DNA of 19,230 nucleotides from Chitinophagaceae bacterium UBA2467 (GCA_002342205.1 DDPN01000040.1:1-19230); one strand, 5' to 3'. Numbered from the stretch's first letter, positions 8,375 through 15,272 are shown. Program-made: numbers and translations. The notes: generated from the letters alone by a model not told the origin.

Positions 8375-9229
8375 ATGGAAATTCACACAATTGGTGTTTG
8401 TGGGGCAGGAACCATGGGCAGAGGCATTGCCCTCACACTTGCGCAAGCAGGCTACTCTACTTTACTATTTGACCTCAATCCAGACATACTAGCCAGTGCC
8501 CGCGCACAACACGAACGAGAACTAGAGGGCTTAGTGCAAAAAGGGAAGGTAACCGCTGACAAAAAAGAAAAGATACTGGCATTAATTCAATACACGAACG
8601 AGCTGGAAAATTGTTTAGCTGAATTTTTTATTGAAGCCATCGTCGAAAAAATAATTCCGAAAGTTGCGCTGCTCAATCAACTGGCAGAGCTTAATCATGG
8701 GGATTGCATTTTTGCTAGCAATACCTCTTCACTTTCCATTACAGAAATTGCCAAACAGGTTTTACACCCCGAACGAGTAATTGGGTTGCATTTTTTTAAT
8801 CCAGCCACCATCATGAAACTCGTAGAAGTGGTGCATACACCCTTTACAAATCCGGACGTGCTATCCACAACACTTCAATTAGTCAAACAGATTGGCAAAA
8901 CACCTGTTCAATGTAGCGATTCGCCCGGCTTTATTGTCAATCGAGTTGCACGGCCTTATTATATCGAATCATTACGCTTAATAGAAGAACAGAAAAGTAA
9001 TGTTGAACAACTAGATCGCATTTTAGAATCGACTGGTTTTAAAATGGGGCCTTTCAAACTGATGGATCTCATTGGCAATGACATCAATTTTGCAGTGAGC
9101 TGCTCCGTTTATGAACAATTAGGAAAGCCAGAACGACTACAACCTTCATTTATTCAGCAGCAATTAGTACAGGAAGGAAAATGGGGTAAAAAATCGGGCA
9201 GTGGTTACTATAAGTATACTTCATCATGA
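8375..9229 (+). CDS. 3-hydroxyacyl-CoA (3-hydroxybutyryl-CoA) dehydrogenase
   Basis: This is a cytoplasmic NAD(P)-dependent enzyme oxidising 3-hydroxyacyl-CoA to 3-oxoacyl-CoA, or the reverse, in fatty-acid or butanoate metabolism. The Rossmann motif GAGTMG lies at residues 10-15 with the adenosine-ribose-binding acidic residue in LFDLNPD. Family signatures follow in order: NTSSLSITEIA at 116-126, the catalytic His139 in GLHFFNP, and DSPGFIVNR at the start of the C-terminal helical domain, which ends with GWGKKSG-like residues and GYYKY. At 284 residues it is a stand-alone dehydrogenase rather than a FadB-type fusion. Its stop overlaps the start of the next gene in ATGA, so the two are translationally coupled. 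I do not assign a gene symbol, because hbd and paaH cannot be told apart from sequence alone. Confidence 0.93.
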   Translation: MEIHTIGVCGAGTMGRGIALTLAQAGYSTLLFDLNPDILASARAQHERELEGLVQKGKVTADKKEKILALIQYTNELENCLAEFFIEAIVEKIIPKVALLNQLAELNHGDCIFASNTSSLSITEIAKQVLHPERVIGLHFFNPATIMKLVEVVHTPFTNPDVLSTTLQLVKQIGKTPVQCSDSPGFIVNRVARPYYIESLRLIEEQKSNVEQLDRILESTGFKMGPFKLMDLIGNDINFAVSCSVYEQLGKPERLQPSFIQQQLVQEGKWGKKSGSGYYKYTSS

Positions 9230-10209
9230 AAAAAATACTGGTAACAGGAGGTACAGGATTTCTGGGATCATATATTCTGCAAGAATTGATCACTCAAGGA
9301 TATCACGTTCGAGCTTTATTCAGAAAAAAAGAAAGACCATTTTGGATTGACCCAGCCGTACTTGAAAAAGTAGAGTGGGTTTCTGGTGACATACTTGATA
9401 TTGTTTCATTAGAAGAGGCCATGGAAGGGATAGACAATGTGATTCATGCTGCCGCAATGGTCTCATTTGATCCAGCTGAAAAAAAAGCCCTTTACAAGAT
9501 TAATGTAGAGGGAACTGCGAATGTGGTCAATGCCTGTCTTGAAAAAAAGATCAAACGATTTGTCTATATCAGTTCTGTTGCAGCACTGGGAAGAAAAGAA
9601 GGAGGAGGGCAGGTAGATGAAAAAGCAAAATGGGAAGAAAATCCACTTCAAACGCATTATGCAAGAAGTAAGTATAAAGCAGAAATTGAAGCCTGGAGAG
9701 GTTTTAGTGAAGGCCTCGATACTGTAATTATTAACCCTAGCACTATATTGGGATATGGAGACTGGACCAAAAGCAGCTGTGCCATTTTTAAACAACTACA
9801 TGATGGATTTCCATGGTACACGAGTGGATTAAATGGATTTGTAGATGTAAAGGATGTAGCTAAAGCAACGGTACTTCTGATGGAACATCCAGTTTCGGGC
9901 GAACGATATGTTGTGAATGGGGATACCTGGCTCTTTCAACAACTACAAGATAAAATTGCAGACGGATTTCAAAAACCCAGACCCTCTCGAAAAGCAACTC
10001 CATTATTATTAGGAATCGCTTGGCGGATTGAAAGAATTCGATCACTGATCACTGGAAGAAAACCACTTCTAACAAAAGAAAGTGCACGTGTTGCTGTAAG
10101 CAAAACAGTTTTTGATAACCGGAAATTATTAGCGCTCATCCCCCAATTCAGTTATACTCCGCTTGAAAAAACGATCAGCGAGGCCTGCAAAAACTATGTG
10201 TCTCGCTAA
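9226..10209 (+). CDS. NAD-dependent epimerase/dehydratase family (extended SDR) protein
   Basis: This is an extended short-chain dehydrogenase of 327 residues. The NAD(P)-binding GGTGFLG spans residues 8-14. A serine is present in YISSVAAL (115-122) and the catalytic pair is Y145/K149 in YARSK. The pattern, with VNVEG-type KINVEGTANVV near 91-101 and NPSTILGYGDW in the middle, resembles dihydroflavonol-reductase-like and 3-beta-hydroxysteroid-dehydrogenase-like members rather than a specific sugar epimerase, so the substrate is unknown. Translation is coupled to the upstream dehydrogenase by an ATGA overlap. That makes it the third gene of the pheS operon. Its stop is one base from the stop of the opposing lpxD-type gene. 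Confidence 0.88.
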   Translation: MKKILVTGGTGFLGSYILQELITQGYHVRALFRKKERPFWIDPAVLEKVEWVSGDILDIVSLEEAMEGIDNVIHAAAMVSFDPAEKKALYKINVEGTANVVNACLEKKIKRFVYISSVAALGRKEGGGQVDEKAKWEENPLQTHYARSKYKAEIEAWRGFSEGLDTVIINPSTILGYGDWTKSSCAIFKQLHDGFPWYTSGLNGFVDVKDVAKATVLLMEHPVSGERYVVNGDTWLFQQLQDKIADGFQKPRPSRKATPLLLGIAWRIERIRSLITGRKPLLTKESARVAVSKTVFDNRKLLALIPQFSYTPLEKTISEACKNYVSR

Positions 10210-10210
10210 A

Positions 10211-11158
10211 TTATTGTGCGCGCATTACTTTATCCCACAGCGCTGGGATACGTTTGATCCAAACTCGCTCACGTTTTTTTTCATTGGCAATTTCGGTAGG
10301 GGTACCAAAATAAATTTGATTGCCGGGTAAATCGCCAGGGACACCACTTTGCGCTAACACGGTTGCACCTTTACCAATGCGCAAGGTTTTGTTGACGCCC
10401 ACCTGTCCCCATAATATCACCTCGTCTTCAATGGTAACAGCGCCCGCAATGGCTACTTGTGCTGCAAAAAGACAATTCTTACCAATCACAGTGTCATGCC
10501 CTATATGAACCTGATTATCCAGTTTTGTACCCGCTCCAATAACAGTATCAGAAGTCACCCCGCGATCGATTGTACAAGCCGCTCCAATCTCTACCTCGTT
10601 TTCAATTAATACACGGCCACAACTTTTCATTTTTTTATAATGAACAGGACGATTTGTCTTTTTATTATAGTAAAACGCATCACTTCCAATGATGGTGCCT
10701 GCCTGTATAATTACATCATCTCCAATAATACAATGATCCAGAATTGTCACATTAGGATGAATCAAACAGTTCTTCCCAATCTGTACATGATTTCCAATAT
10801 AAGCACCTGGCAACACGACAGTTCCTGCACCTATCACCGCACTATCACTGATAGGCTTTAATGAAGGACGCAAGGGCCGAAAATGATCTACAATTTTTTG
10901 ATAGGCCCCAAATGGATCTTCCACTACCAACAACGCTTTTCCACTTGGACAAGGGATTTCTTGATTAATAATTATAAAACTAGCTGCAGATTGCAAACAG
11001 GTTTCATAGTATTTCGGGTGATCGACAAATACAAGATCACCTTTTTCTACTCGATGAATTTCATTGATGCCGGTAGTAAGTTGTGTTGCGTCACCAATCA
11101 CTTTTGCATGAATGATAGCAGCGATTTTCTCTATTGAAATTGGATTTTCAAAACGCAT
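10211..11158 (-). CDS. lpxD: UDP-3-O-acylglucosamine N-acyltransferase (LpxD family)
   Basis: LpxD adds the second 3-hydroxyacyl chain from acyl-ACP to UDP-3-O-acylglucosamine in lipid A synthesis. Residues 1-100 form the LpxD-type uridine-binding N-terminal domain (INEIHRVEKGDLVFVDHPKY). From about 105 to 280 there are left-handed beta-helix hexapeptide repeats (IGAGT, IGNHV, IGKNC and others). LDNQVHIGHDTVIG places the catalytic histidine at H221, and GSDAFYY matches the acyl-pantetheine region. Compared with proteobacterial LpxD it is somewhat short (315 residues), and its C-terminus (ALWDKVMRAQ) lacks a long helix. No other lpx gene is nearby. Bacteroidota often have a second LpxD-like protein apart from the lpx operon, and this may be that paralogue, so the exact role is less sure than the family. 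It probably has its own promoter (box 11175-11182). Confidence 0.86.
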   Translation of the reverse strand: MRFENPISIEKIAAIIHAKVIGDATQLTTGINEIHRVEKGDLVFVDHPKYYETCLQSAASFIIINQEIPCPSGKALLVVEDPFGAYQKIVDHFRPLRPSLKPISDSAVIGAGTVVLPGAYIGNHVQIGKNCLIHPNVTILDHCIIGDDVIIQAGTIIGSDAFYYNKKTNRPVHYKKMKSCGRVLIENEVEIGAACTIDRGVTSDTVIGAGTKLDNQVHIGHDTVIGKNCLFAAQVAIAGAVTIEDEVILWGQVGVNKTLRIGKGATVLAQSGVPGDLPGNQIYFGTPTEIANEKKRERVWIKRIPALWDKVMRAQ

Positions 11159-11174
11159 ACGTTTCGATTTTACA

Positions 11175-11182
11175 CAAAGGTA
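11175..11182 (-). promoter_or_regulatory. -7 promoter box of lpxD
   Basis: On the minus strand this is TACCTTTG, a perfect TAnnTTTG, 16 bases before the ATG at 11158. The same octamer occurs in front of the SDR gene at 15244-15251. It overlaps the last two bases of the DnaA-box-like TTTTACACA at 11168-11176. Confidence 0.6.
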
Positions 11183-11286
11183 ATCGCGATATGCATGCCG
11201 ACTTTTTATTATGCTTATCCACAGTAATTTTTAAAATGTTGATAAAATAGAAGTAAAAAAGTTTTTTTATTAAATAAAATAAGTCT

Positions 11287-11294
11287 TAATATTG
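11287..11294 (+). promoter_or_regulatory. Weak -7 box for a small transcript upstream of yicC
   Basis: TAATATTG differs from TAnnTTTG at one position. It would start transcription at about 11299, exactly where the first hairpin (GGGAAA-TTCG-TTTCCC) begins. It follows a very AT-rich tract that could act like an UP element. Confidence 0.3.
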
Positions 11295-11298
11295 TGTA

Positions 11299-11365
11299 GG
11301 GAAATTCGTTTCCCAGTACTTACTAACCCATCCATATAGATCCCTCCGTTTTCGGAGGGATTTTT
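11299..11365 (+). ncRNA. Candidate two-hairpin small RNA or yicC leader ending in an intrinsic terminator
   Basis: A hairpin with stem GGGAAA/TTTCCC and a TTCG tetraloop (11299-11314) is followed by a 25-base linker and then a 9-bp terminator hairpin with a T run (11340-11365). No plus-strand protein gene ends upstream: the nearest plus-strand stop is at 10209, with lpxD on the opposite strand in between. The terminator must therefore serve a transcript that starts inside this gap. That could be a free small RNA of about 67 nt, or an attenuated leader of yicC, whose start is 45 bases beyond the terminator stem. I recognise no Rfam family. Confidence 0.4.
11340..11365 (+). terminator. Rho-independent terminator upstream of yicC
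   Basis: ATCCCTCCG (11340-11348), loop TTTT, and CGGAGGGAT (11353-11361) form a perfect 9-bp GC-rich stem followed by TTTTC and TTT. This is the clearest intrinsic terminator in the window. The mirror orientation has only a short A-rich flank, so plus-strand termination is the better reading. Confidence 0.75.
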
Positions 11366-11382
11366 CTTTCCTTCAATTCGAA

Positions 11383-11390
11383 TAACTTTA
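11383..11390 (+). promoter_or_regulatory. Candidate -7 box of yicC (one mismatch)
   Basis: TAACTTTA matches TAnnTTTG except for the last base and lies 16 bases before the yicC ATG. If used, yicC would be transcribed independently of the terminated element upstream. Confidence 0.35.
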
Positions 11391-11406
11391 TACAAAGCTT
11401 TTTTAC

Positions 11407-12282
11407 ATGCTAAAATCAATGACGGGCTTTGGCAGAGCAGTAGTAACGGTAGGTGATAAACACTTTGCTATTGATATCAAGTCCCTCAATGGAAAACAAT
11501 TTGACCTGCAACTCAAATTGCCAACATTAGTTAAGCCCTTTGAATTTGATATTCGAAAAATCTTAGCCGAAAAGCTAGGTAGAGGGAGCGTAGATTGTCT
11601 AATCACGACTAAAGACGCAGGTTTTTCAGCTCCTGTTTCTATCAATACACAGGTTGCTCGTTCATACTACCAACCGTTAGCGCAATTAGCCTCTGAATTG
11701 GGTCAGGATAGCACGCAGTTGCTTTCCGCGATCTTAAAGTTGCCTGATGTGGTAGCTGCGGGCAGTGATAGTTTAGAGCCTACTCAATGGGAAACATTCA
11801 AAAAAGGTATTGAAACAGCATTAGAAGCATTAGATACCCATCGTACGCAGGAGGGAAAAGCGCTGGAGGCGGACCTGCTGGCTCGCATCAGTCGTATTGA
11901 ACAATTACAAAAAGATATTGAGCAAGCAGAACCCGCTCGACGTGAGAAAATGCGGCAGGGACTTATTCAAAAGTTAGAAGAACAGGTTGGGAAAGAGACG
12001 TATGATAAAAACAGACTGGAACAGGAATTAATCTACTATATAGAAAAGATAGACATCAGTGAAGAAATGATTCGCCTGCGTAATCACTGTGAGTATTTCC
12101 GCGCGCAACTAGCGACTCCAGAGGAGGGTAAAGGCAAAAAACTATCTTTTATTCTGCAGGAAATTGGACGTGAAATCAATACGACCGGTTCCAAGGCCTA
12201 TGATGCTTTCATTCAACGCCTAGTGGTGGAAATGAAAGATGAGCTCGAGAAAGCGAAAGAGCAGATATTGAATGTGCTTTAA
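11407..12282 (+). CDS. yicC: YicC family endoribonuclease
   Basis: YicC-family proteins are RNA-binding endoribonucleases; E. coli YicC takes part in small-RNA turnover. The N-terminal YicC domain begins MLKSMTGFGRA and continues with the SLNGK and GRGSVD motifs near residues 27 and 59. The C-terminal DUF1732 domain has EEMIRLRNHCEYF, then GKGKKLSFILQEIGREINT and GSKA, which are the family's strongest signature. Charged helices in between (about residues 140-215) look coiled-coil. The length of 291 residues is usual. In many bacteria yicC precedes gmk; here gldH follows after 34 bases, so the common yicC-gmk pair is broken. Upstream lies an intrinsic terminator, which raises the possibility of attenuation. 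Confidence 0.94.
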   Translation: MLKSMTGFGRAVVTVGDKHFAIDIKSLNGKQFDLQLKLPTLVKPFEFDIRKILAEKLGRGSVDCLITTKDAGFSAPVSINTQVARSYYQPLAQLASELGQDSTQLLSAILKLPDVVAAGSDSLEPTQWETFKKGIETALEALDTHRTQEGKALEADLLARISRIEQLQKDIEQAEPARREKMRQGLIQKLEEQVGKETYDKNRLEQELIYYIEKIDISEEMIRLRNHCEYFRAQLATPEEGKGKKLSFILQEIGREINTTGSKAYDAFIQRLVVEMKDELEKAKEQILNVL

Positions 12283-12304
12283 AGAAGTCCCTTGGAATTC
12301 CTCG

Positions 12305-12312
12305 TATTTTTG
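12305..12312 (+). promoter_or_regulatory. -7 promoter box of gldH, 4 bases before the ATG
   Basis: TATTTTTG is a perfect TAnnTTTG, with four bases before the ATG at 12317, the same geometry as at pheS. It predicts a leaderless or near-leaderless transcript for gldH and the two-component genes. It lies in the 34-base gap after yicC. Confidence 0.6.
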
Positions 12313-12316
12313 CCTT

Positions 12317-12817
12317 ATGCAAAGGCATTGGAGACTTCCCCTACTAGGATTTACACTTTTCATGCTGGGATTGACAGCCTGTAATAAGCTGAATCTTTTT
12401 GAGCGCTCAGTAGCTATTCCCAAACACGAATGGAAAAGTAATTTTGAGCCCTCATTCACCTGTTCAATAAAAGATACGACCTCTTTATATGATATTGCAC
12501 TCGTTCTAAGACATCGGGATCGCTATCATTACAATAACATCTGGCTACAAATCACTATCATCGATCCATCTGGCCAACAATTTCGTTTCAACACAGAAAA
12601 GATTTTAGGGACCAATGAAAAAGGCTGGCTGGGTGTAGGCATGGATGATATTTACGAACACCGATTATCTCTTCAATCAGATATCGTGAAAAATGGCGTG
12701 TCACTTCGTAAAAAAGGTTCCTACCAAATTCGAGTCAAACAGATTATGCGCGAAGATCCGCTGCAAGAAGTGATGAACGTAGGAGTTCGGATTGAAAAAA
12801 TGACGCAGCGTAACTGA
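12317..12817 (+). CDS. gldH: GldH-type gliding motility lipoprotein
   Basis: GldH is a small lipoprotein needed for gliding in Flavobacterium and is found in Bacteroidota with gliding or type IX secretion functions; its molecular role is not settled. This 166-residue protein has a lipoprotein signal with lipobox LTAC and C22 as the lipidated residue. The body fits the family: a tryptophan-containing start after the anchor, CSIKDTTSLYDIALVLRHR, NNIWLQITIIDPSG, then KGWLGVGMDDIYEH, and YQIRVKQIMREDPLQEVMNVG near the C-terminus. The ATG at 12317 gives the lipobox its normal position. A longer reading from 12272 would overlap yicC and place the promoter box inside the gene. The histidine kinase gene starts one base after the stop. 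I assign the family from these motifs by memory of GldH, not from a search. Confidence 0.82.
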   Translation: MQRHWRLPLLGFTLFMLGLTACNKLNLFERSVAIPKHEWKSNFEPSFTCSIKDTTSLYDIALVLRHRDRYHYNNIWLQITIIDPSGQQFRFNTEKILGTNEKGWLGVGMDDIYEHRLSLQSDIVKNGVSLRKKGSYQIRVKQIMREDPLQEVMNVGVRIEKMTQRN

Positions 12818-12818
12818 T

Positions 12819-13808
12819 ATGTTCAATTTTGGAAAAATAAAACTGCGTCGCACTAACCTCCTTTTTTGGTCTTTATTAGTCTACATTATAGCGGCACTCG
12901 TTTGGTGGTTTATTTCGCTGGAAAAGCAGAACCAAAAGATTCGAGCTGAACAAATACAGCTTTTAGAATTGCAAGCCCCCCAGATGAACGATCTTGAAAA
13001 AAGCGCTCGGGCTACACAAATTCAAACACAAGCATTTCGTAATAGTACCAAATACCTTGGCGAAGGCATCACTTTTTTGATTATTATTTTGATTGGGGCA
13101 ATTGCCGTTTACAGGGCCGTTCGTAAACAATTTCTGGCGCAGCAACAACAGCAACAGTTCATGATGGCTGTAACCCATGAATTAAAAACGCCCATAGCTG
13201 TTACCCGCTTGAATTTAGAAACAATGCAGCGGTATAAACTAGAACCCGAAAAACAAGAAAAACTGATCCGTATTGCATTGGATGAAACAAATCGATTGAA
13301 TCTTTTGACCAATAATATTTTGGTTTCATCACAATTAGAAAACAAAGGCTTCGCAAGCACGAAAGAAGAGCTGGATTTTTCTGCGCTGGTACAGGATTGC
13401 ATTCGCGACATGCAAACACGTTTTCCTGGAAGGGAGATTCGTTCGCATATAGAAGCAGAATTAGATATCAAAGGGGATGCTTTACTTCTACAGATTTTGT
13501 TAAATAACTTATTGGAAAACGCAATTAAATACTCCCCCTCTTCTTCCTATATCGAAGCCACTTTAAAAAAAGAGGCCTCCCAATTGCAGCTGCAAATTGC
13601 AGACCAGGGTATCGGTATACCGGCTAGTGAGAAAAAGAAAATATTTGATCGGTTTTACCGCATTGGCAATGAAACCACCCGCACTACCAAGGGCACAGGT
13701 TTGGGATTATACCTCTGCGAGCGAATTGCCCACCACCACCAGGCTACAATTACTGTAAAAGACAATCATCCCACTGGCAGCATTTTCCTGGTTAACTTTG
13801 CCATATGA
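12819..13808 (+). CDS. Membrane sensor histidine kinase
   Basis: This is a two-component sensor kinase of 329 residues. Two membrane segments, about residues 14-33 and 83-100, flank a short periplasmic part of roughly 50 residues that is charged and glutamine-rich and has no recognisable sensor fold. No HAMP domain is evident. A run of six glutamines (108-113) directly precedes the HisKA domain, with phospho-acceptor H120 in MAVTHELKTPIA. The HATPase domain has the N box (N230, N234), DQGIGI at 262-267, FDRFYR at 276-281 and GTGLGL at 292-297, so it looks active. Its stop overlaps the regulator's start in ATGA, making the regulator its cognate partner. gldH lies one base upstream, so the signal may concern the envelope, gliding or secretion (inference). 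Confidence 0.95.
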   Translation: MFNFGKIKLRRTNLLFWSLLVYIIAALVWWFISLEKQNQKIRAEQIQLLELQAPQMNDLEKSARATQIQTQAFRNSTKYLGEGITFLIIILIGAIAVYRAVRKQFLAQQQQQQFMMAVTHELKTPIAVTRLNLETMQRYKLEPEKQEKLIRIALDETNRLNLLTNNILVSSQLENKGFASTKEELDFSALVQDCIRDMQTRFPGREIRSHIEAELDIKGDALLLQILLNNLLENAIKYSPSSSYIEATLKKEASQLQLQIADQGIGIPASEKKKIFDRFYRIGNETTRTTKGTGLGLYLCERIAHHHQATITVKDNHPTGSIFLVNFAI

Positions 13809-14512
13809 AATCAGCAGAAAAGGGAACAATTTTATTGGTAGAGGATGAAGAGAATCTGCATGAAGCGCTCAAATTAAACCTGGAACTCGAGGGCTATTCA
13901 GTAACCTCATCCTATGACGGAGCTGAGGCGTTGAAAGCAATCAGTAATGAATACTTTGATCTGATTATTCTGGATATCATGTTGCCAGAAATGGATGGTC
14001 TTGCTGTTACGGAATCTATTCGGATCAGTAATAATGAAATTCCTATTCTGATTTTAAGCGCTAAAAACAGCAGCGCAGATCGAGTGACGGGATTAAAAAA
14101 AGGCGCCGACGATTATTTGACCAAACCCTTTAACCTGGAAGAATTACTGTTACGCGTTCAAAAACTAATCGATAAAAACAAACGCCTTCAAGACAAGGAA
14201 TATGTAGGTGAGCAATACCAGTTCGGCTCCTGTATGATTGACTTTAAAGCACAAGAAGCTGTAATCATTACAGGGGAGCGTATTCAACTGAGCAAGAAAG
14301 AATCCATGCTCTTAAAATTGTTGATCGAAAACAAGAATGAAGTTGTTCCCCGCGAAAAAATTTTGCAAACCGTATGGGGCTACCAGGTATACCCTACCAC
14401 TCGCACTATTGACAATTTTATACTGAACTTTCGAAAATATTTTGAGACCGACAGCCGTAATCCTCGCTACTTTCATTCCGTGCGTGGTGTAGGATATAAA
14501 TACGCTGAGTAA
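13805..14512 (+). CDS. OmpR/PhoB-type response regulator
   Basis: This is a DNA-binding regulator of 235 residues. The receiver domain (about 8-120) has the acidic pocket E13/D14, phospho-acceptor D57 in LDIMLPEMDG, the switch serine S85 and K107 in TKPF. The C-terminal winged-helix domain (about 135-235) shows LSKKESMLLKLL, VPREKILQTVWG, the TRTIDNFILNFRKYFE recognition region and a final RGVGYKY. All phosphotransfer residues are in place. The start codon overlaps the kinase stop (ATGA), so the pair is translationally coupled and expressed with gldH. The stop codon abuts the stop of the opposing SDR gene with no spacer. Confidence 0.96.
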   Translation: MKSAEKGTILLVEDEENLHEALKLNLELEGYSVTSSYDGAEALKAISNEYFDLIILDIMLPEMDGLAVTESIRISNNEIPILILSAKNSSADRVTGLKKGADDYLTKPFNLEELLLRVQKLIDKNKRLQDKEYVGEQYQFGSCMIDFKAQEAVIITGERIQLSKKESMLLKLLIENKNEVVPREKILQTVWGYQVYPTTRTIDNFILNFRKYFETDSRNPRYFHSVRGVGYKYAE

Positions 14513-15220
14513 TTAAAGATCGCCTAATCGAGGGCGTAACACAATGTCTTCTACACAGGCCTGGGGAGACAATTGCGTAGCTTGTACAATCATCTTAGCC
14601 ACATCTTCTACTTCCATAATACGTCCGGAAGAATTATCAAAATCACCCCACGAATCTGTCAATACAGCACCTGGGTACACACCCGTTACTTTTACACCGG
14701 TTGGTTTTAATTCTTCGCGCAAGTTTTTTGTAAAGCCATGCAACGCATACTTACTGATACTATAGGAACCGCCCTGTGCGTAGGGTTGTAAAGAGGCAAT
14801 AGAACAGATGGTGAAAATATGCCCGGTGCCACGCTGCACCATAGAAGGAATAAGTGTACGTGTTAAATGATAGGCACTTCCCAAATTAACACGAAGTTGT
14901 TGTTCCAATTGACCGTCTGGCTCCTCGGCTAGTGAACCTGGCAAAAATTGCCCTGCATTATTGATTAAAATATCTGGCTCCGAAAAGGAAAGACACCAGC
15001 GACCAAATTCACGTGCTTGTTCCGGAATAGAAAGGTCAGCTGCCTGTCCATGTATAGAGCAAGATGGAAACTCTTTTTGTAATGCGGCAATCGTTTTTGT
15101 TAACGTCTCTTTATTACGGGCGGTCAATAATAATTGATCTCCCCTTTGTGCAAAATGCTTTGCCAATGATTGTCCAATTCCTCGGGATGCTCCCGTTATT
15201 ACCACAGTAAGTGCCGGCAT
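14513..15220 (-). CDS. Classical short-chain dehydrogenase/reductase
   Basis: This is an NAD(P)-dependent oxidoreductase of 235 residues with all classical SDR motifs: TGASRGIG at 9-16, NNAG at 87-90, catalytic S140 in TICSIAS, and Y153/K157 in YSISK, followed by PGAVLTDSW. An arginine (R12 in the glycine motif, and R35 in TARN) suggests NADP(H) preference. The substrate cannot be read from the sequence; close relatives are annotated 3-oxoacyl-ACP reductase-like or simply SDR. The ATG at 15220 places the glycine motif at its normal distance. A perfect -7 box lies 23 bases upstream. It is divergent from the HAD phosphatase gene and convergent with the response regulator. Confidence 0.9.
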   Translation of the reverse strand: MPALTVVITGASRGIGQSLAKHFAQRGDQLLLTARNKETLTKTIAALQKEFPSCSIHGQAADLSIPEQAREFGRWCLSFSEPDILINNAGQFLPGSLAEEPDGQLEQQLRVNLGSAYHLTRTLIPSMVQRGTGHIFTICSIASLQPYAQGGSYSISKYALHGFTKNLREELKPTGVKVTGVYPGAVLTDSWGDFDNSSGRIMEVEDVAKMIVQATQLSPQACVEDIVLRPRLGDL

Positions 15221-15243
15221 ACGATTTCTTTATACTTATCTTG

Positions 15244-15251
15244 CAAAGGTA
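15244..15251 (-). promoter_or_regulatory. -7 promoter box of the SDR gene
   Basis: On the minus strand this is TACCTTTG, a perfect TAnnTTTG and identical to the box of lpxD. It lies 23 bases before the ATG at 15220, in the 56-base gap shared with the divergent HAD phosphatase gene. Confidence 0.6.
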
Positions 15252-15264
15252 TCAACCCACCTTT

Positions 15265-15272
15265 TAAATTTA
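15265..15272 (+). promoter_or_regulatory. Candidate -7 box of the YjjG-like gene (one mismatch)
   Basis: TAAATTTA matches TAnnTTTG except for the last base and has four bases before the TTG at 15277, the same spacing as at pheS and gldH. This supports the TTG start and a leaderless transcript, but the box is imperfect. Confidence 0.35.

Larger units (their letters stand above)
11159..11406. other. 248-bp AT-rich intergenic region with DnaA-box-like sequences (candidate oriC)
   Basis: This is the largest gap in the window, between the divergent lpxD and yicC. It holds a perfect DnaA box TTATCCACA (11215-11223). TTTTACACA (11168-11176) fits TTWTNCACA. TGTTGATAA (11237-11245) is an inverted box with one mismatch, and TTATACAAA (11388-11396) is a one-mismatch box. 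The 70 bases from 11224 to 11293 have only 8 G or C, like an unwinding element. Just after the inverted box the triplets TAG-AAG-TAA-AAA (11248-11259) fit the loose DnaA-trio pattern, though an A-rich tract gives this easily by chance. Against an origin: dnaA, dnaN and gidA are not in the window. The rest of the region holds promoters and a terminator, listed separately. Confidence 0.35.

Noticed and set aside
8861..8869. CTATCCACA, a one-mismatch DnaA box.
   Set aside because: It lies inside the dehydrogenase coding sequence, alone and without an AT-rich neighbour, so it is best explained by codon content.
13139..13165. A CAA/CAG-rich run in the kinase gene, considered as a repeat prone to slippage.
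   Set aside because: It encodes only six glutamines with mixed CAA and CAG codons, and the frame is intact. It is an ordinary linker before the HisKA domain.
13109..13471. A 120-codon minus-strand frame within the histidine kinase gene.
   Set aside because: It is antisense to the HisKA/ATPase region, is cysteine-rich and serine-rich as complementary readings often are, and has no promoter or motif.
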